The translations under genes and the position numbers were made by a program. From Burkholderiaceae bacterium (GTDB lineage Bacteria; Pseudomonadota; Gammaproteobacteria; Burkholderiales; Burkholderiaceae_C), in assembly GCA_024235995.1 (NCBI GenBank), contig JACKLI010000001.1, forward strand, positions 2,418,001-2,482,000: a DNA stretch of 64,000 bases, read 5' to 3'. Below the pieces are notes generated by a model. The model saw nothing but the letters and a program-made list of their open reading frames with translations. It was not told where the DNA came from and made no database searches. Of this stretch, positions 45,781-55,160 are shown piece by piece; positions within the stretch are counted from its first letter, which is position 1; every line of letters starts with the position of its first letter.

Positions 45781-46683
45781 ATGAACGCACCGCCGCCTCC
45801 CACCACCACCGTCGGCCAGCTCATTGCTCGCGGCGCCGCGCAGTTGGCGGCCGCCGGCGTGGCTTTCGGCCACGGCACCACCAACGCCCACGACGAGGCC
45901 GCCTGGCTGGTGCTGTGGCGCCTGGGCCTGCCGCTGGACAGTCTGCTGGGCGACGAGCCCGGTTCCATAAAAAATCAGGCCGTAGCCCCCGCCATTCAAG
46001 CCCAGGTAGCTACACTTTTTGATGAACGCATCGCCACTCGCAAGCCCGCCGCCTACCTCACGCGCGAGGCCTGGCTGGCCGGCGTGCCGTTCTACGTGGA
46101 CGAGCGCGCCATCGTGCCGCGCAGCTTCATCGCCGAACTGTTGGCCGACGGCGGCATCGACCCCTGGCTGAGCGACCGCACGCGCCGCGTGCTGGACCTG
46201 TGCACCGGCAACGGCAGCCTGGCCTGCCTGGCCGCCATGGCCTGGCCCGAGGTGGCCGTAACCGGCGCCGACCTCTCGCCCGACGCCCTGGCCGTGGCGC
46301 GCATCAACGTCGAAAAGCACGGCCTGCAGGAGCGCGTGCAACTGATCGAGTCCGACGGCCTCACCGCCTGCCCCGGCCCCTGGGACCTGATCCTGTGCAA
46401 CCCGCCTTACGTCAACGCGCAAAGCATGGCGCGCCTGCCGCCGGAATACCGCGCCGAGCCCCCGCTGGCCCTGGCCGGCGGCCCCGATGGCATGGACTTC
46501 ATCCGCCGCCTGCTGCGCGATGCCCCCGAGCGCATGAGCGAAGACGCCGTGCTGGTGCTGGAGATCGGCAACGAGCGCGAGCACTTCGAGGCCGCCTTTG
46601 CGCACCTGCCGGTGTTCTGGCTGCCCACCAGCGCGGGCGACGATCAGGTGCTGCTGATCACGCGGCAGGCGTTGCTGGGGTAG
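45781..46683 (+). CDS. prmB: Ribosomal protein L3 N5-glutamine methyltransferase
   Basis: The 300-residue SAM methyltransferase has LDLCTGNGSLACLAAMAWPE (SAM motif I), VTGADLSPDALAVARIN and the glutamine-methyltransferase signature LILCNPPYVNA (NPPY near residue 207). LTREAWLAGVPFYVDERAIV is the usual PrmB N-terminal segment. Length and lack of release-factor-specific features favour PrmB over PrmC. A dispersed repeat lies in frame at 45966-46025, encoding the segment SIKNQAVAPAIQAQVATLF in the variable N-terminal domain. Confidence 0.92.
   Translation: MNAPPPPTTTVGQLIARGAAQLAAAGVAFGHGTTNAHDEAAWLVLWRLGLPLDSLLGDEPGSIKNQAVAPAIQAQVATLFDERIATRKPAAYLTREAWLAGVPFYVDERAIVPRSFIAELLADGGIDPWLSDRTRRVLDLCTGNGSLACLAAMAWPEVAVTGADLSPDALAVARINVEKHGLQERVQLIESDGLTACPGPWDLILCNPPYVNAQSMARLPPEYRAEPPLALAGGPDGMDFIRRLLRDAPERMSEDAVLVLEIGNEREHFEAAFAHLPVFWLPTSAGDDQVLLITRQALLG
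45966..46025 (-). repeat. Dispersed ~55 bp repeat, copy 8, inside prmB
   Basis: Minus-strand reading gives GTAGCTACCTGGGCTTGAAT, GCGGGGGCTACGG and CCTGATTTTTTAT. It sits wholly within prmB and stays in frame without stops. It is AT-richer than the rest of the gene. Confidence 0.65.
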
Positions 46684-46753
46684 GGCTGTCGATCAGCCCA
46701 CCTGCACGGCCGCCGAAGGCCCGGCACGATCCAAACCTGGGCGCGCGAGGCGG

Positions 46754-47863
46754 TCAAATGACCAGCGTGGTCGCGTCGTCGATCAGGTCCCAGTCGAGTT
46801 CCCGGCCCAGGCCGGGAGCGTCGGGGAGGGTCGCCACGCCGGCTGCGATCGGGAGCCCGCCCTTCAGGCCGAACGCAAAATCCTCGACGGGCCAGAGCAG
46901 CTCGAGGTAGCTGCAGTTCTGGATCGCCGCGCACAGGTGAAGGTTGACCAGCTCGAGCGGGTGCAGGATGGTCGAGTGCAACTCGCAGTTCACGTTGAAC
47001 GCTTCGGCCAGATGCGCGGTCTTGAGCACGGCCGTGATGCCGCCCGACCAGCTCACGTCGGCGCGGACGGCGTCGACGACCTGGGTGGCGATGCAGTCGG
47101 CCACGCTGTACGGGTGTTTGGCGATCACCTCGGTGCCCACGACGGCGATGTCCAGCTGGCGCGTCAGCTCGCGCAGCGCCGTGATGTTCTCATCGGCCAT
47201 CGGCTCCTCGAGCCAGAGGTAGTCCAGCTCCTCGAGCCTGCGGCCGTAACGCAAGGCCTGGGGCAACGTCAGGCGCGCGACGGGATCGCTCATCAGCGGA
47301 TAGCGCGCGCCAACGGCCTGGCGCACGGCGGCGTGAATGTCGAGGTCTTCGTCGACCGACTTGCCCGGCGGATGGAGCTTGTAGGCCGCATAGCCCGCCG
47401 CCTGCACCGCCAGCGCTTCCGCGACGTAGGCTTCGGCGCCTTGATGGAACATCGAGCTGACGTAGACCGGCACGCGGTCGCGGCAGGCGCCGATGTACTT
47501 GTACAGCGGCAGTTGCGCGGCCTCGGCGGCGAGCAGCCACAGGCAGGCATCGATCGGGCCGTAGATGTAGATCGGAAGCAGACTCCAGAAGCGGTCCTGG
47601 ACGCGGAAGTCGTGCCACAGCAACTCGCGGTCGTGCACGTCACGCCCGGCGAGAAAGGGCCCGAGCGAGGCCGCCAGGTGCGCAGACCCGATGGCGCTGG
47701 CGCCGGCAAAGCCGAACATCGACGCGCTGCGGCCGCATTCGGTCGCGATCGTGTAGACCAAAAACTCGATGCCGCGCGGGCGCCTGGCGCCCTGCAACTG
47801 GTCCGCTCCGGCGACCTCGCGGGCGAGCCGCGCGGCCCGGATCTGGAGCGACCTGATCTTCAT
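46754..47863 (-). CDS. Enolase-superfamily (MR/MLE) dehydratase, distal gene
   Basis: The 369-residue protein belongs to the mandelate racemase group. The base-catalyst side has GYAAYKLHPPGKS, with a single Lys where KxK is common. Metal ligands are likely in MSDPVARL, WLEEPMADE and VGTEVIAKH, and a His in NCELHSTILHP with the Asp of RADVSWSGG may form the His-Asp pair. It probably removes water from a sugar acid, or is a divergent family member. It ends the eleven-gene operon and lies 40 bases after the UxaA-like gene. Confidence 0.86.
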   Translation of the reverse strand: MKIRSLQIRAARLAREVAGADQLQGARRPRGIEFLVYTIATECGRSASMFGFAGASAIGSAHLAASLGPFLAGRDVHDRELLWHDFRVQDRFWSLLPIYIYGPIDACLWLLAAEAAQLPLYKYIGACRDRVPVYVSSMFHQGAEAYVAEALAVQAAGYAAYKLHPPGKSVDEDLDIHAAVRQAVGARYPLMSDPVARLTLPQALRYGRRLEELDYLWLEEPMADENITALRELTRQLDIAVVGTEVIAKHPYSVADCIATQVVDAVRADVSWSGGITAVLKTAHLAEAFNVNCELHSTILHPLELVNLHLCAAIQNCSYLELLWPVEDFAFGLKGGLPIAAGVATLPDAPGLGRELDWDLIDDATTLVI

Positions 47864-47903
47864 GGGTTTGATCGATTCCGGCCGGCGCGCCTGGGCGAGG
47901 GCA

Positions 47904-49103
47904 TCAGTTTGCGGGCATGCAGGCTGGACCGATCGGCTCGAAGGTCTTGTAGGTCAGAATGAATTCCTGGTGGCCCAGTTCTTCCGAAACCGTGCGCTTA
48001 CCGTCCGCCAGCGAGACGACCAGGTCGTGGATCTGCCGACCCACCTCGTCCAGCGTTGCCTTGCCTTCGAGGATGGCGCCGGCGTTGACGTCCATGTCTT
48101 CGGACATCCGGCGATAGGTCTCCGGATTCGCGCAGATCTTGACGACCGGCGAGATCGGCGAGCCAACCACCGATCCGCGGCCGGTGACGAACAGCACGGC
48201 ATGGCTGCCGCACGCGATCAATTCGGCGATTTCGGCGTTGTCGCTGATGTTGGGAAAACCGAAGCGCACCTCGCCGTCGGGCACCACGTCGAGCAGGAAC
48301 AGCCCGCCGTGCGGGGGCACGTCGCCGGGCTTGATGAGGCCCGAGATCGGCGACGCGCCCGACTTGGCGTAGGCACCCATCGATTTTTCCTCGATCGTCG
48401 ACAGCCCGCCATCGGCGTTGCCCGCGGCGAACGAGCCATAGCCCAGCGTCGCGTAGTAGCGCGCCGCCTTGGCGACCGAGGCCTCGAGCTCCACGCCCAG
48501 CTCAGGCGTCACGGCGCGTGCGGCCATGATGTGTTCGCAGCCGATCAGCTCGCCGGTCTCCTCGAAGATGCAGGCGGCACCTTCGCTGACGAACTGGTCG
48601 AAGGCGCGGCCGGCGGCCGGGTTGCCGGTGATGCCCGAAGTGCCGTCGGAGCCGCCGCAGATGGTTCCGATCACGAGTTCGGACAACGCCATCGGCACCC
48701 TGGGGACGGCCGCCAGTGCTGGCAGCTGTTCTTCAATCCATTGGCGCCCCGCGGCAATCGATGAACGGGTTCCGCCCGTTTCCTGGATCGTGATCGTGTG
48801 CACCGGACGGCCGCTGTCGCGAACCGCTTGTGCCAGCGCGTAGCGGTTGAAGCTTTCGCAGCCCAGCGACACCAGCAGCACCGCGCCGACGTTGGGGTGG
48901 GTGGCCAGCCGCTCCATCATCTGCTGCGCGTACTTGTTGGGAAAGCAGCCCGGAAAGCCGATCACCTGCACGTCGCGGTCGTGAAACGATTGCGCGATTT
49001 CGCGCGCGACGTGGTGCGCGCATTCGACCAGGTAGGCCACGATGGCGACATTGCGAATGCCTTTGCGGCCGTCCTTCCTCAAATAACCCGTCATCGTGCT
49101 CAT
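47904..49103 (-). CDS. UxaA-family dehydratase, large C-terminal-type subunit
   Basis: The 399-residue protein matches the large domain of altronate/galactarate dehydratases: GYLRKDGRKGIRNVAIVAYL, IGFPGCFPNKYA, LVSLGCESFNRYALA, TICGGSDGTSGITGNPAAGR and LFVTGRGSVVGSPISPVVKI. The enzyme, with the small SAF-domain protein encoded 16 bases upstream, probably dehydrates an aldonate or aldarate using iron; conserved cysteines fit a metal site. A second internal methionine (three codons in) is an alternative start. Confidence 0.9.
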   Translation of the reverse strand: MSTMTGYLRKDGRKGIRNVAIVAYLVECAHHVAREIAQSFHDRDVQVIGFPGCFPNKYAQQMMERLATHPNVGAVLLVSLGCESFNRYALAQAVRDSGRPVHTITIQETGGTRSSIAAGRQWIEEQLPALAAVPRVPMALSELVIGTICGGSDGTSGITGNPAAGRAFDQFVSEGAACIFEETGELIGCEHIMAARAVTPELGVELEASVAKAARYYATLGYGSFAAGNADGGLSTIEEKSMGAYAKSGASPISGLIKPGDVPPHGGLFLLDVVPDGEVRFGFPNISDNAEIAELIACGSHAVLFVTGRGSVVGSPISPVVKICANPETYRRMSEDMDVNAGAILEGKATLDEVGRQIHDLVVSLADGKRTVSEELGHQEFILTYKTFEPIGPACMPAN

Positions 49104-49119
49104 GGTGTTCCTTCGGATG

Positions 49120-49431
49120 TCAGTGCTGGTTTGTCTTGGCGTCGCCCAGGTGGTACGTCGGCGTGTATTCGCTTTTCATGTTGTGCACATGAACATGCTC
49201 GCCGGGTGCGATGTCGGCGGTTGCCGACCCGATGGGCGCGCCGTATTTCAGGATCTTTTCGCCCGCCGCGATGCGGCGGCCGGCCAGCTTGTGGCCGATC
49301 GGCAGATCGGAAGCCAGCGTGACGCGCGCGGCGCCGATCTCGATCGCCTCGCCGGCGGCCAGGCGTGCGCGCGCGACCAGGATGTTGTCGGACGGGTCGA
49401 TTTGGAGAAGCCGGGGGTCGATGGTTGTCAT
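49120..49431 (-). CDS. UxaA-family dehydratase, small SAF-domain subunit
   Basis: A 103-residue SAF-domain protein matching the N-terminal domain of altronate dehydratase: LQIDPSDNILVARARLAAGE, ASDLPIGHKLAGRRIAAGEK, ILKYGAPIGSATADI and GEHVHVHNMKSEY. In many bacteria this is fused to the large domain, while here it is separate. The ATG at 49431 is the first in the conserved region; a much longer upstream reading overlaps the aldolase gene and is not real. Confidence 0.88.
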   Translation of the reverse strand: MTTIDPRLLQIDPSDNILVARARLAAGEAIEIGAARVTLASDLPIGHKLAGRRIAAGEKILKYGAPIGSATADIAPGEHVHVHNMKSEYTPTYHLGDAKTNQH

Positions 49432-49445
49432 GGTGGTGACGCCTC

Positions 49446-50120
49446 TCAGAACTTGCCGTAGCGAAGATAGGCCTGCTGCGGGTCGACGCCGTCGAGAATG
49501 GCGCGGCGCACCTTGCTTTCGGTGGCCATGGCGGCTTCGGACTGCTCGAGCACGTCCGAAAGCAGCGCCTTGGGCACGCGGATCATGCCGTCGCGGTCGC
49601 CGACCAGATAGTCGCCGGGTTCGATCACGACCTCGCCGATGCGGATGTCGATGCCGGTCGCCCGCGGCAGCCAATGGCCGACCACGTCGCGCGGGGTGAA
49701 GCCGCGGCACCAGGACTGAAAGCCGATGTCGAGCAGGAAATTCGTGTCGCGCACGAAACCGTCCACGACGCAGCCGAGCACACCCTTGTTCTTCAGCGTC
49801 TCCGCCGACAGCTCGCCCATGTGGGCCACGATGCGGTCGTTGGGTTGCGCGCTCCAGATGTGGCCGGCCGGACATTGCGACAGCAGGCCGGTCCACGCGA
49901 GCAGCGTTTCGTGGGCATCGGCGCCGGGCCGCACCTCGCCGTCGATGGTGAAGGCGGGGCCGGCGATCGCGGCCTCGGGAATGATGGGCCGGATCTCCGG
50001 CGGCAGTGTGAAGTTGGACTGCCCCATCGCTCGCATGACGTCGTGGACGACGCCGGTGTAGCAGCGGCACAGGCGCTCGCTGTTCGAATCGGAGGGGGCG
50101 GCTTGCGGGTTGGGTGACAT
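49446..50120 (-). CDS. RraA-family aldolase/decarboxylase-like protein
   Basis: The 224-residue protein has the RraA/HMG-aldolase fold with GCVVDGFVRDTNFLLDIGF, where the RD pair binds substrate and metal, plus PGDYLVGDRDGMIRVPKALL. Family members are 4-hydroxy-4-methyl-2-oxoglutarate or oxaloacetate-type lyases and sugar-acid epimerase-like proteins; a keto-acid cleavage step in this operon is the simplest reading. It lies between the second enolase-superfamily gene (13 bases) and the SAF gene (14 bases). Confidence 0.87.
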   Translation of the reverse strand: MSPNPQAAPSDSNSERLCRCYTGVVHDVMRAMGQSNFTLPPEIRPIIPEAAIAGPAFTIDGEVRPGADAHETLLAWTGLLSQCPAGHIWSAQPNDRIVAHMGELSAETLKNKGVLGCVVDGFVRDTNFLLDIGFQSWCRGFTPRDVVGHWLPRATGIDIRIGEVVIEPGDYLVGDRDGMIRVPKALLSDVLEQSEAAMATESKVRRAILDGVDPQQAYLRYGKF

Positions 50121-50133
50121 GGTTGAGCGCGCT

Positions 50134-51252
50134 TCAAGAGCGGGTGACGACGATCGGATCGAACTTGCGCCGTGCCTTCAGTTGCGACGCATCCCATTCG
50201 ATGCCCAGGCCAGGGGTTTGCGGTGCTTGGGCGCAGCCATCCTGGATGAGCAGGCGGCTGCTCGTCAGGTCGTCGAGTTGCGGGATGTATTCCACCCAGC
50301 GCGAGTTGGGCACGGCGGCGCACAGGCTGACGTGCAGCTCCATCAGGAAATGCGGGCAGATCGCGATGCCGTGCGCTTCGGCCAGGTGCGCGATCTTGAG
50401 CCACGGCGTGATGCCGCCAACGCGCGCGACGTCGGCCTGGACGATCGAGCAGGCGCCCTGGCGCAGGTACTCGGCGAACTGCGCCGGGTGGTACATCGAC
50501 TCGCCGACCGCCACCGGCACGCTGGTGCTGGCCAGCAATTGCGCATGGGCGGCCACGTGCTCGGCCGGCATCGGCTCCTCGAACCATGCGAGGTCGAGCG
50601 TGGCGTAGCCGTGCGCACGCCGGATCGCCTCGGCCAGCGTGAAGCTCTGGTTGGCGTCGACCATCAGCTCGAAGTCGTCGCCGACGGCCGCGCGCACGGC
50701 GCCCAGGCGTTGCATGTCCTGCGCCAGCCGCGGCTTGCCAACCTTGATCTTGGCGCCCTGAAAGCCTTCCTCGCGCGCCGCCAGGGTCTGCTCGACCAAT
50801 TGCGCGGGCTCCAGGTGCAGCCAGCCGCCTTCGGTCGTGTAGACCGGCACGCAGGGCTTGGCGCCGCCGGCCAGCCGCCACAGCGGCAGGCCGGCCACGC
50901 GGGCGTTGCGGTCCCACAGCGCGGTGTCGACGGCCGCCAGCGCCAGGCTGGTGATCGCGCCGACCGCGGTGGCGTGGGTGTGGAAGAACAGGTCGCGCCA
51001 GATCGCCTCGAACTGCTGCGGGTCGCGCCCGATCAGCCGCGGCGCCAGGTGGTCGCGCAGCAGCGCGACGATGGACGAGCCGCCGGTGCCGATGGTGTAG
51101 GTGTAGCCGGTGCCAACCGAGCCATCGCTGCAGCGCACGGTGACGAGCACCGTCTCTTGCGTGACGAAGGCCTGGATGGCGTCGGTGCGCCGCACTTTCG
51201 GCGCGATGTCGATCTGCGCGATCTCGACCTGGTCGATCTGGCTAAGGCTCAT
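50134..51252 (-). CDS. Enolase-superfamily (MR group) sugar-acid dehydratase
   Basis: The 372-residue protein has a complete mandelate-racemase-type active site: KxK in GAKIKVGK, metal ligands in MVDANQ, WFEEPMPAEH and VGESMYHP, and a His/Asp pair (ADVARVGGITPW, ICPHFLME). This arrangement suits a stereospecific dehydration of an acid sugar such as fuconate, rhamnonate or galactarate, giving a 2-keto-3-deoxy acid. It is a different subgroup from the distal gene in the same operon, so the two may act on different epimers. Confidence 0.88.
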   Translation of the reverse strand: MSLSQIDQVEIAQIDIAPKVRRTDAIQAFVTQETVLVTVRCSDGSVGTGYTYTIGTGGSSIVALLRDHLAPRLIGRDPQQFEAIWRDLFFHTHATAVGAITSLALAAVDTALWDRNARVAGLPLWRLAGGAKPCVPVYTTEGGWLHLEPAQLVEQTLAAREEGFQGAKIKVGKPRLAQDMQRLGAVRAAVGDDFELMVDANQSFTLAEAIRRAHGYATLDLAWFEEPMPAEHVAAHAQLLASTSVPVAVGESMYHPAQFAEYLRQGACSIVQADVARVGGITPWLKIAHLAEAHGIAICPHFLMELHVSLCAAVPNSRWVEYIPQLDDLTSSRLLIQDGCAQAPQTPGLGIEWDASQLKARRKFDPIVVTRS

Positions 51253-51271
51253 GACGATGCGGCGCGGCAGT

Positions 51272-52099
51272 TCAGGCGCCGTTGCGCGTGACGTCCTCGG
51301 GCAGGTCGGCGCCGTGGAACTTCTTGTAGATGGCGTTGAGTTGGCCGTTCTTCAGGTTGGCGCGCACCCAGGCGTCGACCTTGTCCTTCAGCCGCGGCTC
51401 GCCCTTGCGCAAGCCGATGGCCAGCATGTAGGTCTTCATGATGAACTTCACCTCCATCTGCTTGGCGGGGTTCTTCTCGTTGATGACCTTGAGCAGCGCG
51501 GGCGCGGTGGCAAAGATGTCGGCCTGGCCGCTGACCACGGCGGTGATGCTGGTGGCGTCATCCTCGAAGCGCACCAAGGTGGCGTCCTTGGGGATGATCT
51601 TGGTGAGTTCCTGGTCATTGGTGGTACCGCGCGTGGCAATGACCTTCTTGCCAGAAAGGTCGGCTGCGCTCTTGATCACCATGCTCTTGGGCGCTCCGAC
51701 CACCGTCATGATGGCGGCGTAGGGCACGGAGAAGTCGATCACCTTCTCGCGCTCGGGCGTGACCGAGAGGCTGGAGATCACGATGTCCGCCTTGTCGGTC
51801 TGCAGGAAGGGGATGCGGTTGGCGCCGGTGGTGGGCACGATCTCCAGTTCCAGCCCCAGGTCCTTGGCCAGCAGTTGCGCGGTCTCGACGTCGGAGCCGG
51901 TGGGGTTGAGCTTGTCGTCCTTCATGCCGTAGGGCGGCACGGCCAGGTCGATGGCCACGCGCAGTTTTTTGGCGGCGGTGATGGTGTCGAGCTGGTCGGC
52001 GTGGGCCGTGCCCAGGGCGGCAAGGCCCAGCAGCAGGCCGGACAGCAGCAGCGGCAGGCGGCGGCGGGCCAGGGAAACCGGTGCGTGATGGGGGTTCAT
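51272..52099 (-). CDS. Amino-acid-type ABC transporter substrate-binding protein
   Basis: The 275-residue product has a signal peptide (RRRLPLLLSGLLLGLAALGT, cut near AHA) and a type II binding-protein core (KLRVAIDLAVPPYGMKDDKL, GSDVETAQLLAKDLGLELEI, SLSVTPEREKVIDFSVPYAA). This is the polar amino acid (His/Gln/Arg) family. Its gene lies among sugar-acid genes, so the ligand may be an acidic sugar or a related acid, not a normal amino acid. Confidence 0.9.
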   Translation of the reverse strand: MNPHHAPVSLARRRLPLLLSGLLLGLAALGTAHADQLDTITAAKKLRVAIDLAVPPYGMKDDKLNPTGSDVETAQLLAKDLGLELEIVPTTGANRIPFLQTDKADIVISSLSVTPEREKVIDFSVPYAAIMTVVGAPKSMVIKSAADLSGKKVIATRGTTNDQELTKIIPKDATLVRFEDDATSITAVVSGQADIFATAPALLKVINEKNPAKQMEVKFIMKTYMLAIGLRKGEPRLKDKVDAWVRANLKNGQLNAIYKKFHGADLPEDVTRNGA

Positions 52100-52162
52100 G
52101 TCTCGCGTCCTTTTGGTGATAGTGAGGGTGGTGGTGGGTGGGGGGATATAAAACAGAAAAGT

Positions 52163-52874
<712 letters not shown>

Positions 52875-52891
<17 letters not shown>

Positions 52892-53522
52892 TGAGTTTCC
52901 TTTCCAGCGCGCGGCTCCAGCGCGACAGCGGATAGCACATGGCGAAATAGAGCAGCGCGGCAGCGCCGAAATAGATGAAGGGCTGGAAGGTGGAGTTGTT
53001 GAGCACCTTGGCGTTGTAGGACAGCTCGGCAAAGCCGATCACCAGCGAGGCCACCGAGGTGTTCTTGATGATCTGCACCAGAAAGCCCACCGTGGGCGGC
53101 GTGGCGATGCGCAGCGCCTGCGGCAACACGATCTTGACCATGCGCTGCCAGCGCGTGAGGCCCAGGCATTCGGCCGCCTCCCACTGGCTCTTGTGCACCG
53201 ACTGGATGCAGCCGCGCCAGATCTCGCCGAGGAAGGCGCTGGCATTGATCGCCATCGCGAGCGCAGCGGCCAGCAGCGCCGGCACCGAGCCGATGCCCGC
53301 GATGTTGGGACCAAAGAAGCACAGCCCCATGAGCACCAGCAGCGGCGTGCCCTGGATCACCTGGATCCAGGCCGCGGCGGCCAGCCGCACGGGCCGCGCC
53401 GGCGACACGCGCGCCAGCGCCACGCCCAGTCCGGTCAGGCCACCGGCCAGGATGGTCAGCGCCGACAGCATCAGCGTGCCGAGCGCGCCCTGCAGCAGGT
53501 ACAGAAATTGCTGGTGGTTCAT
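52875..53522 (-). CDS. Amino-acid-type ABC permease 2
   Basis: A 215-residue HisM/HisQ-like permease with GTLMLSALTILAGGLTGLGV, WIQVIQGTPLLVLMGLCFFG and the cytoplasmic EAA loop around WEAAECLGLTRWQRMVKIVL. It forms half of the channel. It follows the other permease by 16 bases and overlaps the ATPase gene. Confidence 0.9.
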
Positions 53523-53538
53523 GGCCGCGGCATCCTCG

Positions 53539-54222
53539 TCACAGCGGCGTGCCGAGCTTGCGCCGGCGCGTGAACACGATCTGGCCCAGCAGCCAGAAAC
53601 CGGCCCGCATCAGATACGACAGCCCGAGGTACAGCACCCACAGCACGACGAAGATCTCGAAGTTGCGGAAGGTGTCGGACTGGATGCGGCTGGCGATGCC
53701 CAGCAACTCCTCGGCGCCGACCGAGGACATGATGCTGGTGGCCAGCATGAGCAGCACGAACTGGCTGGTCAGCGCCGGATAGACCCGCTCCACCGCCGGG
53801 CGCAGCACCACGTGCCAAAACACCTGCGGCGACGACAGACCCAGGCACTCGGCGGCCTCGATCTGCCCCTTGTGCACCGACTCGATGCCGGCGCGGATGA
53901 TCTCGCAGGTGTAGGCCCCGATGTTGACCACCAGCGCCAGTACGGCGCCAGCCAGGATCGGCATCGTCAAGCCGATGCTGGACAGGCCGAAGATCAGGAA
54001 GTAGCTCTGGATCAGCAACGGCGTGTTGCGGATGGCTTCCACATAGGCGCCCACCGCCCGGCGCAGCCAGGCATGGCGGCTGCCGCTTCCTACGGCGCAC
54101 AGCGTGCCCAGCACGAAGCCAAGCACCGTGGCCAGAAACGAGAGCTGCACCGTCACCCAGACGCCCTCAAGCAGCAGCGGCCACTGCGCCAGCACGGAGG
54201 CAAAGTCAAACTGGTATTTCAC
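53539..54222 (-). CDS. Amino-acid-type ABC permease 1
   Basis: The 227-residue permease has GVWVTVQLSFLATVLGFVLG, AIRNTPLLIQSYFLIFGLSS and the EAA-type segment EAAECLGLSSPQVFWHVVL. It starts at a GTG (54222), placed 45 bases after the hydrolase gene stop. With permease 2 it forms the heterodimeric channel of the importer. Confidence 0.9.
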   Translation of the reverse strand: MKYQFDFASVLAQWPLLLEGVWVTVQLSFLATVLGFVLGTLCAVGSGSRHAWLRRAVGAYVEAIRNTPLLIQSYFLIFGLSSIGLTMPILAGAVLALVVNIGAYTCEIIRAGIESVHKGQIEAAECLGLSSPQVFWHVVLRPAVERVYPALTSQFVLLMLATSIMSSVGAEELLGIASRIQSDTFRNFEIFVVLWVLYLGLSYLMRAGFWLLGQIVFTRRRKLGTPL

Positions 54223-54267
54223 CGGTTCACCCAGGTGCGGTTGGTTTGGAACCTTCGTGCCGTCACG

Positions 54268-55116
54268 TCAGCGCCGGAAAGCCACCACATCCTGGCGCTG
54301 CTCGCCCAAACCGTCGATGCCCAGCGTCATCACATCACCCTTCTTCAGGTACAGCGGCGGCTTGTGGCCCAGGCCCACGCCGGGCGGCGTGCCGGTGGTG
54401 ATGACGTCGCCGGGCATCAGCGTCATGAACTGGCTTACGTAGCTGACCAACTTGGCGACACCGAAGATCATGGTCCGGGTGTTGCCGGTCTGCATGCGCT
54501 TGCCGTTCAGGTCCAGCCACAGGCCGAGCCTTTGCGGGTTGGGCACCTCGTCGCGCGTGACCAGCCAGGGGCCGATCGGGCCGAAGGTGTCGCAGCCCTT
54601 GCCCTTGTCCCACTGCGGGCCGCGTTCCAGCTGGTACTCGCGCTCGCTGACGTCGTTGATCACGCAGTAGCCAGCCACGTGGCCGAGCGCCTCCTTTTGC
54701 GAGACATAGCGCGCGCGCGTGCCGATGACCACGCCCAGTTCCACCTCCCAGTCGGTCTTGACCGAGCCCTTGGGCAGCATCACCGGATCGTTCGGGCCCT
54801 GAATGCAGGTGGTGGCCTTCATGAACACCACCGGCTCGGCCGGGATCGGCGCGCCGGACTCGGCCGCGTGGTCGGCGTAGTTCAGGCCGATGGCGATGAA
54901 CTTGCCGACCTGGGCCACCGGGCTGCCGTAGCGCGGCGTGCCGCGCACCAGCGGCAGCTTGTCCGTTTTGATCTTGGCCAGTTTGGCCAGCGCGGCGTCG
55001 CCGAGCTGCTCGGGGCCGATGTCGGCCACCACGGCGCTGAGATCGCGCAACTGGTCGTTTGCATCGATGAGGCCCGGTTTTTCCTGGCCTGGGTTGCCAT
55101 AACGCACGAGTTTCAT
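54268..55116 (-). CDS. Fumarylacetoacetate hydrolase-family enzyme (2,4-diketo-3-deoxyfuconate hydrolase-like)
   Basis: The 282-residue protein has the FAH fold with metal ligands E124 and E126 in DWEVELGVVIG and D155 in CVINDVSEREYQ, plus MTLMPGDVITTGTPPGVGLG. Close family members cut 2,4-diketo-3-deoxy-L-fuconate or related acids into pyruvate and a hydroxy acid. The SDR that could make this substrate is encoded 44 bases upstream. The ATG at 55116 is chosen; the reading continues into the SDR gene in another frame and is not credited. Confidence 0.89.
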   Translation of the reverse strand: MKLVRYGNPGQEKPGLIDANDQLRDLSAVVADIGPEQLGDAALAKLAKIKTDKLPLVRGTPRYGSPVAQVGKFIAIGLNYADHAAESGAPIPAEPVVFMKATTCIQGPNDPVMLPKGSVKTDWEVELGVVIGTRARYVSQKEALGHVAGYCVINDVSEREYQLERGPQWDKGKGCDTFGPIGPWLVTRDEVPNPQRLGLWLDLNGKRMQTGNTRTMIFGVAKLVSYVSQFMTLMPGDVITTGTPPGVGLGHKPPLYLKKGDVMTLGIDGLGEQRQDVVAFRR

Positions 55117-55160
55117 GGGGGGATCTTTTAGCGAGGAGGGGAGAAAAAAATCAAAGCGGC

